Part shown: piece after piece, positions 48,001-56,395 of the stretch
How the letters are laid out: each line of letters opens with the position of its first letter
How positions within the stretch are numbered: position 1 is the first letter of the stretch
NCBI GenBank assembly: GCA_910589415.1
Contig: OU342635.1
Span: 5,642,001-5,706,000 of the forward strand
DNA from: Malachius bipustulatus
Taxonomy: Eukaryota > Arthropoda > Insecta > Coleoptera > Melyridae
Length of the DNA stretch: 64,000 nt
Reading direction: 5' to 3'
Translations under genes and position numbers: made by a program
Notes under the pieces: generated by a model
What the model saw: only the letters and a program-made list of their open reading frames with translations
What the model was told of the DNA's origin: nothing
Databases searched by the model: none

Positions 48001-49748
48001 GGATCCGCTAACTTCAAATTATCAAGCGCCTTCGATGGCGAAATGTCAACACTGGGAAGTTTTCCACAAATATTGGGCAAGACCAAAGTACTTACTTTAA
48101 AAGTAGGTGATGGTACCCCAACGGGACGAATAATGCAATCAGATGATCCCTGGGCCGATCCCAAGGTCACGTGACCCAAACAAGAAATAGGTGTTGATGA
48201 TCGATTCAAGTGCAAGCCCAAACGCTTGCGGCACCGATCAGTAATAAAAGACGACTGACTGCCAGAGTCAATTAAAGAACGAACCACTTGATAGTTGCCC
48301 CACTTGTCTTGAACTTCAATACATGCGGTTGCTAAAAGAACCGTAGTATTGCTACGAGAACGAGAACGAACATCCTGAAAGGATGGGAGAGAAGACATGG
48401 CAACCGTGGATGCGACTGGAGGCGGCTCAACTCGATGAGAAGCTGCTCCATCCGAATTACTAAGTTTAACGAAATGTAATAAAGAGTGGTGCCGACCTGC
48501 ACACTCCTTACACGAATGAGAAGAGGGGCACTGCTTCACCAAGTGTGAAGGGCCAAAACAATTTAGGCACAAGCGCGCTGCCTTCACAGCCTCAAAACGC
48601 TTGCGCGGGTCCAACTTCAAAAAAGAACGACAATTCGAGATCGGGTGTTCTCCATTACAATGGAAGCACGACTGCTTCGATGAAGACGCACTCGACGTTG
48701 ACAAAAATGCATGTGAATTCCTCGATTCCACTTTTCCACCAGACTTGACGCTACTCCGCTTACCAACGACTGCAGACGGAGATAGGTCATTCCCCAAAGA
48801 TGATTCTAATGCACGACACTGTGACGACAAAAACTTGTGCAAATCCTGATATGATGGAAACTCTTCAGATGCAAATTGGAGTTCGAAACGCTTTCGAGTA
48901 GCGTTATCCAATTTCTGTAGCAACCAGTTGAACAAAGTGAAATCCCAGAGAGAGACGCCTGAGACCTGACCCAAAGCTGTAATATTTTCTGAAAAGGTAT
49001 TCAACAATTCACGAAGCGATTGTGAGGAATCAGAATCCGTTATTTTGGGAGCATTACAAATCGCCTGCCAATAACACGTCGCAAGTACTCGCTCATTCTG
49101 ATACCTTTGGACAAGAGTATCGAAAGCTATCACATAATTGTCATCTGTCAGTGGTAAATGTTTGACAAGGGTAAGAGGTTCCTTTGACAAAGTCGAAACT
49201 AAATACTGGAACTTCTCAATTGGAGCTAACGAATCATTCGAATGAATCAAAGTCCTAAACAAATCATAATAAACCGACCACATCCTCAACGAACCATCAA
49301 AAGTAGGTATACCGATACGAGGCAATTTCACATGTGAACTTGCAGAGGGGGGTAGCGCGGGAGCACCAGACTGTCGACTATTTAACGATTCACTCGAACC
49401 ATGACGTGATTTCACCACCGTATCCTGAGTCGATTCCAACGACAATTGAACCGCTCTAATCTGAAAATAAACCGAATCAACTTCGATAAGTAGTCCCGAG
49501 TATGATTTCCAAATCTCCGATGACACATCTACGACCAAAGCACTCTTATCTGCCGACTCAACCGTAATCAGGATATTTCTATCAACCTCCTGCACCTGAT
49601 TGTACAAATCTGAAGCGCTGTCGCATGCAGCCAGGACAATAAAACGCGACTTTTCATCAATGGGTGCTGAAACTACTGTCAGAATCGAGTTCAAACGAGT
49701 CAAAAACTTCGAAACAGAAGCGTTTGCTCCGACCAAAGTGTTGGACAT
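45075..49748 (-). CDS. BEL/Pao Gag-Pol polyprotein with integrase core deleted
   Basis: 1557 residues from the ATG at 49748. The frame is open a few codons further upstream, but without an ATG. Gag-like region: a conserved LPRIGIPTFDGSLRMWSVYY block (about residues 140-165). Zinc knuckles: CFHCNGEHPISNC (about 361-373) and CLNCFGPSHLVKQC with CKEC..RHH (about 393-425). Aspartic protease: SLIDSGSQSSFIT with catalytic Asp494. Reverse transcriptase: YVDD at 913-916. RNase H: HAFCDAST with Asp1091. Integrase: the HHCC zinc domain (HRGNLHPGVNTTHYLL to CNRC, about 1395-1445) and the first catalytic Asp1468 in VDYGGPF. Near residue 1518 the frame jumps from FLAAL to LGRIVSLHPGADGVARVASV, the typical extreme C-terminus of BEL Pol. 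The remaining catalytic residues and about 250-300 residues are therefore missing without breaking the frame. Confidence 0.9.
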   Translation of the reverse strand: MSNTLVGANASVSKFLTRLNSILTVVSAPIDEKSRFIVLAACDSASDLYNQVQEVDRNILITVESADKSALVVDVSSEIWKSYSGLLIEVDSVYFQIRAVQLSLESTQDTVVKSRHGSSESLNSRQSGAPALPPSASSHVKLPRIGIPTFDGSLRMWSVYYDLFRTLIHSNDSLAPIEKFQYLVSTLSKEPLTLVKHLPLTDDNYVIAFDTLVQRYQNERVLATCYWQAICNAPKITDSDSSQSLRELLNTFSENITALGQVSGVSLWDFTLFNWLLQKLDNATRKRFELQFASEEFPSYQDLHKFLSSQCRALESSLGNDLSPSAVVGKRSSVKSGGKVESRNSHAFLSTSSASSSKQSCFHCNGEHPISNCRSFLKLDPRKRFEAVKAARLCLNCFGPSHLVKQCPSSHSCKECAGRHHSLLHFVKLSNSDGAASHRVEPPPVASTVAMSSLPSFQDVRSRSRSNTTVLLATACIEVQDKWGNYQVVRSLIDSGSQSSFITDRCRKRLGLHLNRSSTPISCLGHVTLGSAQGSSDCIIRPVGVPSPTFKVSTLVLPNICGKLPSVDISPSKALDNLKLADPNWYTPGSVDVLLGADIFPNIVHGGYLSGSDNCPAAMNTTFGWVLLGTISSKVAGEVQACFASVDSTLEETLKAFWRVEEVPSVEVCSNEEQEAESLFVESHYREESGRFGVLLPFKDSKELPIFNDSLNVADRRLLALERRLSRLPHIRDMYVEFMKDYLEAGHMSLVPLESESANSYYIPHHCVFKDPGVSMSSDVSSLAPVSSKIRVVFDASAKASNNLSLNDTLLIGPKLQNDITSVLLRFRENKFVFTCDIRQMYRQILVGDSHRQYQLIRWRFSEKDPIRSYKLNTVTYGVSSSPYLAIRCLLQLAQENSEKFPLASKAIRLGLYVDDFAIGANQIEETLELRNQLISLLQLGQFELRKWSANNPQLLQDLPVEHCQQQSSNFDSESDFSVKILGLQWQSATDSFSFMVKSIDSPCTKRSILSEVAKIYDPLGFLCPLTFMAKRVIQHLWYLGLDWDEDPPADVVEKWNRYKSTLHVLSKLTIPRCLVPEGSFVSCQLHAFCDASTAGYAGVVYYRFEDADGNVQVRFVTAKSRVAPLKPLSVPRLELCAAVLLSDLVSFVLEQGPQSIVVDKVFAWSDSSVALSWIKSSPHRWKTFVSNRVVHIQDRIPPDCWNHVRSGDNPADVASRGLLPEELVGASAWWAGPEFLRLPLESWPALFPIAPTSDVELEKRNIVLFATIEISDVDVLLKRFSSLRKIQGIIARCFRFTNNCRAVNRTTGALSVSELHAALMHIVRIVQSSVFSSELEKIRSGKPCAKYLQSLSPFIDDFGILRVGGRLLHSGLAFDAKYPALLPGRHRLVELLIDQIHRGNLHPGVNTTHYLLQQNFWILSARRVIRSYLSKCNRCFRTRPLSLEPPMGNLPVARVSQLKPFSCVGVDYGGPFPIVLSRYRGVKTSKAYLCLFVCFATRAIHLEIASDLSSETFLAALGRIVSLHPGADGVARVASVRTTRGLCKRPLVKLCPLPNQ

Positions 49749-49769
49749 TTTGCTAAAGAGTATCAACAA

Positions 49770-50489
49770 AACACTAAAGCAATAAACGAATAAGGGTTAT
49801 TTTTTACACCTGTAAAAAATACAACGACAACGAAATACGAACAATAACTAAAAATAAGTACCTAACCAAGTGAAGGTTACTTATTTAAAAACGAGTTGAA
49901 AATAAATTGACTTTGAAATTCACCAAAAAACAATACTTGAGATACCGAGTGTACCCAGTAGGTATACCGTGAATACAAAAATCAATATTTTCCCTGTAAC
50001 AACGAAAAAGGGTTATTCGTTAAAAACCTGTAAAAATACAACAACAACGAACGATGAGCAATACCAAAAATAAGTACCTAACCAAGTGAAAGTTACTTAT
50101 TTAATATCGAGTTGAAAATAAATTATTGAATTCGAATTCACCAAAAACAATACTTAAGATACCGAGTGTACCCAGTATACCGTGAATGCAAAAATCAATA
50201 TTCTGCCCTGCGAATTCAGAGAGAAAATATTTCAACTATTACAGAGGTTTTTAAAACGAACACCTGCAACGAACGAAGAAGTGGAGTGAGGTGAGAATGG
50301 AGTAAAATTAGTGGAATGGGTGAAAATGCCGTCTGGCGTCCTTTGGATCGACTATTTCGAATCCTTTGACCTACAAACAGGCTACCTTAACACAGTGAGT
50401 GAGAAACTAATTTCAAACAAATGATGCAACCAATTAATGAACTATATTTCCACGAGCTTTCCTATCCGACTACGGAGGGACCAAAAAAA
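49770..50489 (-). repeat. BEL 5' leader with a two-unit tandem repeat
   Basis: This lies between the 5' LTR and the Gag-Pol start. Two near-identical units of about 215 bp (about 49792-50005 and 50010-50215) share GGGTTATT, AAAATAAGTACCTAACCAAG, CGAGTTGAAAATAAATT, GATACCGAGTGTACCCAGTA and ACCGTGAATG in order. The leader is non-coding and could hold packaging or dimerisation signals, which is inference only. Confidence 0.7.
50466..50483 (-). other. Candidate primer binding site of the BEL element
   Basis: On the element strand, six Ts after the 5' LTR, TGGTCCCTCCGTAGTCGG begins with the TGG expected for pairing to a tRNA CCA end. The implied tRNA 3' end is CCGACTACGGAGGGACCA; I cannot name the tRNA with certainty. 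Confidence 0.5.
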
Positions 50490-51057
50490 TGTTAACTCCG
50501 CGTCAAAGAGCAACACGAAATATTAACGACGCGATTCGATCCTGAAAGGGGGCTAAATTAATGCGGCTCGATGCCGCGATGGTAATGACAAATCGCCACG
50601 GTGACAGGATCGAAATTTAGGGAAGGACCAGGCTATAATTGCCAATGATTGACAGGAACACCAATTAATTAATAATTATCGAAATTACTGACCTTGTGTC
50701 TTGTCCGACTAAAGGGGCACTTGTTTTAATTTGCGAGATGTTGTAACTATTATTACTGTTCACTTTGCTCCACTATGTAGGTACCCACGATTGTTCCACT
50801 ACTTAATACCGCTTCCTTATTTAATTAAAGAACTAGGTATCCCGTTCCCGTAACACCAGCATCGACGAGTCTGGTACGAACGGCACTCTGTCGAGTTCTT
50901 TTCTCTCTCGATGTTAAACCTCGACTCTTCTCTCTATGTGTGGTCCTGTCCGGTCAGGTGTCCTTTTCCTTCGTCCCGATGTGTAAAGGGATAGGAAGGG
51001 GTAGGAAACGGTGGTGTCTTAGAGAATACGAATCGATTATTCACCAAGGACGTAACA
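50490..51057 (-). repeat. BEL 5' LTR
   Basis: 568 bp. It matches the copy at 44364-44931 at every position I checked. On the element strand it starts TGTTACGTCC and ends GTTAACA. It is followed on the + strand by the target duplication ACTTA (51058-51062). Confidence 0.9.
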
Positions 51058-51138
51058 ACTTACGCATTAGATATAACTCTTCATACTAAGAAAAGAGCGT
51101 TCCATACGCAATATCTTCCCTTCCTCGATAACCAGTTG

Positions 51139-51654
51139 CAGCGTTGCCACAGGTGTCTCGTTCGAGCCAGATATGACTCGTTTTAAGTAAAAGCTACTCG
51201 CTGACTCCTCTTTCCCAGATTTGGCTCTTTTTCGGTTTTTAGAGACGTCCAGCCAGCAGCTATGCTCATGCAGCCTAGTAGTAGTGTAGTGTGTAGGCCG
51301 TAGCTCATGGCATTCTTTAATATAAGGCCGTGGTAACATGTATGTATGTGTATGTAGCTGAAACTTTTAGTCAACAGCTGGCGCTGTCCGCTGTCAATGG
51401 ATTATGTTATGTTATTCTGCATTCTGCTATTCTGTATCTGCGGCCTGCGCACAGGCACATAGCGGTCGGCGAGTAAAACGTCAAAACACAATAATTGTCA
51501 AATGTCAATTGTTAATTGTCATTTTTATTGTACCTCCTCGCAGACAATACAGAATTTCCCTTTTCTTAAATCTGAAATAGCTCGTTTTAGTACGTATTTG
51601 GCTCGTTTTTTCGCGACATCTGTCTCGAAAAAAATTGTGCTCGTGGCAACACTG
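51139..51654. mobile_element. 516-bp MITE with CAGNGTTGCCAC ends
   Basis: Terminal repeats CAGCGTTGCCAC and GTGGCAACACTG (12 bp, one mismatch). Inner subterminal blocks also pair (TGACTCGTTTTA with TAAAACGAG-type inverse). The flanks AGTTG (51134-51138) and AGTTG (51655-51659) look like a 5-bp target duplication. CAG..TTGCCA ends are seen in some hAT-like families, though 5 bp is shorter than the usual 8. The interior has no transposase, and the two - strand ORFs have no family features. Confidence 0.6.
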
Positions 51655-51959
51655 AGTTGAATAAATCTGGGTAAGGTCATAATTTTTCTTATAAATAATT
51701 TAAAGCTTTTATTCGATTTTATTATTGCTCTAATTTTTGGGGCTACCTCAATAATTTTTTAATTTATCTTAAAATTATTAAGATTACCCAAAAATTGATC
51801 TTGTATCTGCCTTAATAACCTGTACCTTGTCCATTTGATGTACAAATTTTAACAATAGCCAGAAATTTCTGGTCTCTTTCAACTTGTAAAATATAAAATT
51901 GCAGTTTCTTGGAGATTTTTGAGAGTATTTTTAATAAAAAAAATACACTATTGAGGATG

Positions 51960-52910
51960 ACATCACTTTACGAAAATTACCCAAACTCGTCAAATTTGCA
52001 TTTTAAAAACGCTCCTGTAGCGTCATCTTTCGAAATTAGGGGACGAAATTTTGCATTCTTGTAAAACTTTTGAAGCAATTTGAATTTTCGTCAAAAAAAT
52101 TTCAAAAATCGCGTTACTTCTACGTAGTGTTCCTTCGAAATTTCAAAAAAACCGTTTTGTCCCCCCATTTCAGGTCGCCGTTCTAGGGGGCTAAAATTTT
52201 GGTGAGAGAAAGATATCCATAGGCAGTGGTCTGGTGTTGCATTTGGGCACAATCGGCCGAGCCGTTTAAAAATGGCAGCCATTTGAATTTTCGAAAAAAT
52301 GGCTATTTTTTAACCCCTGTATATGCAAGATAGAAAAAAACTTTTTAACCCAATTAACAAAAGTGGAAGAAAATTATTCGGAACTTGAGTTGATGTGATA
52401 AAATGTTCATTATTTCTATTAATAAGCCAGTGGCGTGGGTAGGAAAATGGTAAAAATGGCTAAGTTTCTATAGGTAACCATTTATGACTTTTGATTTTCA
52501 ACACGCCCCTATAATATCTGTATCTTTCAAAATTTGTACGCGAAATTTTGAAATCTTGTAGAACTTATGCTATAGACTTTGAATTTACGTTGAAAAGGTT
52601 TCCTAAAGTTGCGTGATTTCAACAGGGTCTCCTGTCAAATTTCGAAAAAACCGTTCTTGTATATACCATTATTTCAGGTCGCAGTTTTCAATCTAGGGGA
52701 TTCAAATATTTATAGGAGTAAGAAATCCATAAGGAGTAGTCTAATCTTGCATTTGGGCAAAATCGGCTGAGCCATTTCAAAATGGCGATCATTTGAATTT
52801 TCGAAAATATGTTTATTGCTATTTTTTGAACCGCTCTTTACAAGCAAGATGAAAAAACTCAATCAACAGGATCGGAAAAACATTTTTCGAACGCTTGTTA
52901 AAAAAAACAC
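51960..52910. repeat. Two-unit dispersed repeat, period about 500 bp
   Basis: Unit motifs: CGCTCCTGTAGCGTCATCTTT / ACGCCCCTATAATATCTG; CATTTCAGGTCGC; TTGCATTTGGGCA(A/C)AATCGG; AAAATGGC(A/G)(G/A)(C/T)CATTTGAAT; GCTATTTTTTAACC / GAACC; then GCCAGTGGCGTGGGTAGGAA. The same family recurs at 62400-63100. No gene is present. The CAGTGGCGTAGG pieces resemble hAT ends but lack matched flanks. Confidence 0.6.
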
Positions 52911-53216
52911 GCCAGTGGTGTAGGTAGGAAAAGGGAAAAAATTCCTATATCCATTTTATCGCCTGTTTTATCGCCCAAAGGAATTGAAATTAAATTTCCA
53001 CAGTAAGCAACTTCGCTAAAATGACATGACCATGTATACTTATGCAGGCATAGATTGTGAATGAGAATTAAATAAAAACCGAGCCATACAGAACCAATAA
53101 AAAAATGAGCGGCACCTATCTGGTCACTGCCGAGTGCATCTTGAAAAAAGTTTTGTGGCTTAAAAGAAAAAAGAGCCCCCATAACTATACGCCACTGATT
53201 CTGTTGATCTGTTGAA

Positions 53217-54270
53217 ATCCACTGATCTGTTGAAAGCTCTTCAACAGAGCCAAGAAGTCAAGACAGTGGGTGACTATAAGGTAACCCTAACTGAATACAA
53301 TAAGGAGATAAGCACAGCCTGAAGGAATGGAGGAAGCTCTGTCAGGATGTGGAAACCACAACCACAACCACAAGGAGCAAGACTCTACAAACTTCTGGCA
53401 AAAGATTCCCTTAACCCCATTGGAACTCTAAAAGACAACAATGGTAAATATACAGAAACTGGAAGCGGTACACTGGAGGTACTTCTGAAGGCGCACTTTC
53501 CAGACTGTACGACAATAAATCAGCAAGACAATCGACAGTTTGACATAATAAAACCTGCACATAAGCACTCGAAATAAGACTGTCGGCTGGCAAGACATGA
53601 CATATTATCACATAAGACAAAGTCAGATGGGCAGATCAGCAGTGTCGTAGAATGTATGAGAAGGAACTATAAGAATAGGGAAATCTACATACTCTCCGGC
53701 AGCCAGGCCAGCCTGAAACCTCTTGCATGCTACAAAACGAAATCAAAACTGGACCACGTCACAGGACCAGAACCAATGTTTGGAACTACCAGTAACATGG
53801 TACGTGGCGCGATAGCTATTTGGATAAGTAACCAACACAAAGCATATTGAAACCACATACCAGGCAACTAACATAGCAAGTTAATGCTAAAAGAACCACC
53901 TACAAAACTTACCAATGAACTACGGCATTTAAACAGAGTGCAGGTTAAAACAGTGGTTGGACTTCTTACAGGACACTGCCACCTAAGACAACACCTGAAG
54001 AGGCTGGGTATCTTCAATGGAGAACCAGCATGAAGACTATGCAATGAGGAAGACGATCCATGTAATCTTTGAGTGCCCAGCACTCAATCGAACCCGACAC
54101 ACAATCATGGGGAACAATACCAATGACTAATGACATGATGTCGGGGAAAGCCTTGCCAAGCAAACTTCTGAACCTTGTGAAGGGTACAGAGTTATTTGAA
54201 TAGCCAAGAGCCAATAGCTACCGAAAGATACAATAAGTCTAAATGGGTGCAGCATCAGGGACCTAAAAAC
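53217..54270 (+). pseudogene. Internally deleted LINE relic (ORF2 linker, RNase H, C-terminus)
   Basis: Across frames: YKVTLTEYNKEIS, then GARLYKLLAKDSLNPIGTLK with an LEVLLKAHFPDCTTI block (about 53370-53515). This is typical of the linker between endonuclease and RT in I/R1/LOA-type LINEs. The RT itself is missing. The frame resumes with EIYILSGSQASLKPL (near 53680), an RNase H remnant, then LNRVQVKTVVGLLTGHCHLR and QHLKRLG (near 53930-54010), with a CNEEDDPC-like metal-binding remnant. The C-terminal domain matches that of the relic at 28880-30383, so they may be one family. It is dead, with several frameshifts. Confidence 0.65.
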
Positions 54271-56390
54271 CGATTTCCGTATCTAGCAACAAACAACAAC
54301 CATGCCACTGATTTCGACTGAGAAGTTTTTTGTACTAGTACTTCATTCCCTGTCTCGTTCAAAGAAAAAAAGTTCCTATTAACATGCAAACGTACCGTTT
54401 TCGAGATGTCTCGAAATATCAGCATGTCAGTTGTAAATTGCAATAACTTTTCAGCTGTTACATCTAGAAACTTGATCTTTCCCAAAAAACTTCTTTACAT
54501 ATTCAACTACAATGCTACATTGGTAAAAATATTAATTTCGAAAATTGGTAACACAACTTTTTAATTTGAAAATAAAAAATCTCATAAAAAAATCGCCGAT
54601 TTATTGGTAAATAATATTAAGAGCTCTTGTTGCGCTTATTTTTCAAAAAATTGTCGATAGTTTGTTGTGTAAAAATTTAAAATCGATTGCTGCGTCATTA
54701 CCGGAGAAATTACGAGTTAAAGTCGAAATTTCATTGAAAAAACGCGCGGCAAAAGTACTTTAAACTGTTGATTTTTTATATTTGTGTTCCAATGTGTAAC
54801 TTTTCGGTAAAAATCAACTGAAAGTGTGTTTTTGCATAAAAAATCGATCACAATTGCTTTGAAACTGTTACCTACCCCGTCCCACTTCGAGGGTTAAAAC
54901 GGTGGTGCGCTGCAGCAGGCAGCAACACTTGATTTAAGTGTTTTTTGTAGATAATAATTCGATTATTTTTTTATTATTGTTTACGTATCGAATTTATTTC
55001 TAGCTGTTTTTTATTTATTTCAGTTTGGCCTCTTTTTATTTTTTTATCAATTTAATGACACTCTTCAAATTATTATCACATGCTAACTCTAAATCATAAA
55101 AATTTTAGAATGAACTTATAATAAACATAACTTAAAATAAGAAAGATGAAAGTAGGAGTCTTTCGAATGTGAAAAACCAACCAAAAAAAAAAAAAAAATA
55201 CTAAAACATTTTCTTTTTCGAAAATAAATAATTTAAAATAAGTCGCAGTAGCATTTAGCGACAAACTGCAACACTATAGGAGCGTTTTAAGTCACAAATT
55301 TAAATTTGCCAGTGGCGTAGGTATAAAAATCGGTTAAAACTGCTATTTTCTTATATTATTTTTATTAGGGCGCGTTTTCAAACGGATTAAACTGAATTCT
55401 CACAGTAAAAAACAACTATACTAATATGATAAAAAATGGCCTTGAAAATTTCGACAGCCCAATTTCCAAAATACGGAAAATATTCATAGTTATTAAACTA
55501 ACGCACAAAAATACACTAATTATATGATTGATGCGCAAGAGATTTTTTTACTGTCATTATTCGCCTATTAAATGATTGAAAATCAATATCTTTGATGTCC
55601 CCCCCGTTTTACGTATTAGAACGATGTCTTTTGTTAAGAGATGAATGATGGTGTGTCCCTTGATCACTTTCAGCATGGGTTGGTAAATCATTGTAATAAA
55701 AAAGCCGTACGAGGGCGAAATATTGTATTGTTTACGACAATAGAGAGCACATGTAGGCTTTCCTGATGATGGTAGATGTAAATTAAAAGTCAACTTAATT
55801 GCAGGATGGACTTGTGCAATTGCTTTCAAGCATTTAAATCTCTCAGTGAAGTATTATTTTAGAGAAGCCTGTCTTTGTTCTGGTAAAAAAAAAAATGTTA
55901 TACGAATGATTTTTTTATATTGATCCAGTGAATATACTAATAATAAATAATCAGCCTGTATTTCCAGACACACACGTTACCTGCAGCTGTTGGAGTAAGA
56001 GAAAATTTCGAATTTATTGATTAGAAAGGCGCTAGGCGCTACCTACCTACCTACGCTATATACCTTTTCAATTTTCAGGTTCTATTCAATGTGATCAAAC
56101 GTATTTGATAAAAATACTCCAATCGGTAGTCTTTCATCGCCTCCAATTCTCCAGCTTGTGAATCTTTCGCCACTTCATCCATTTTTGCAATTGAAGACTT
56201 TATAGTCTGGATAGAGTCTCATTGTCGATGAGGCATTTCTAAAATTATACTCGTACTGTTCCTTTTATTAAACGCAATTTTCAATTCAGTTATAAATTTC
56301 GAATAATATAAAGTTCAAGATATAATTGAAGTTTTACTATCGGAAATCATCATAAAAGAAAAGGGGTTGGTTAAATTACAAAAAATGTTT
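54271..56390. other. Intergenic, no gene recognised
   Basis: AT-rich DNA with no exon. A GC-richer patch (CCCGTCCCACTTCGAGGG near 54878) and a CAGTGGCGTAGG piece near 55311 are the only landmarks. ACCTACCT tracts lie near 56040-56055. The 90-residue - strand ORF at 55557-55829 lacks family features. Confidence 0.4.
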
Positions 56391-56395
56391 GAGTT

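Larger units (their letters stand above)
44364..51057 (-). mobile_element. BEL/Pao LTR retrotransposon, 6694 bp, recent insertion
   Basis: Two direct 568-bp repeats (44364-44931 and 50490-51057) with TG...CA ends enclose one long Gag-Pol frame. Both flanks carry ACTTA (44359-44363 and 51058-51062), a perfect 5-bp target duplication. The element reads on the - strand, so the 5' LTR is the right-hand copy. I saw no difference between the LTRs on reading, which implies a young insertion. The integrase core is deleted in frame (see the CDS), so the copy cannot insert itself without help. Confidence 0.95.

Noticed and set aside
45765..48849. Several + strand ORFs of 60-104 codons
   Set aside because: Shadows of the BEL Gag-Pol frame.
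52429..53197. Possible hAT element between CAGTGGCGTGGG and ATACGCCACTG
   Set aside because: Flanking bases show no target duplication and the left end recurs as part of a dispersed repeat.
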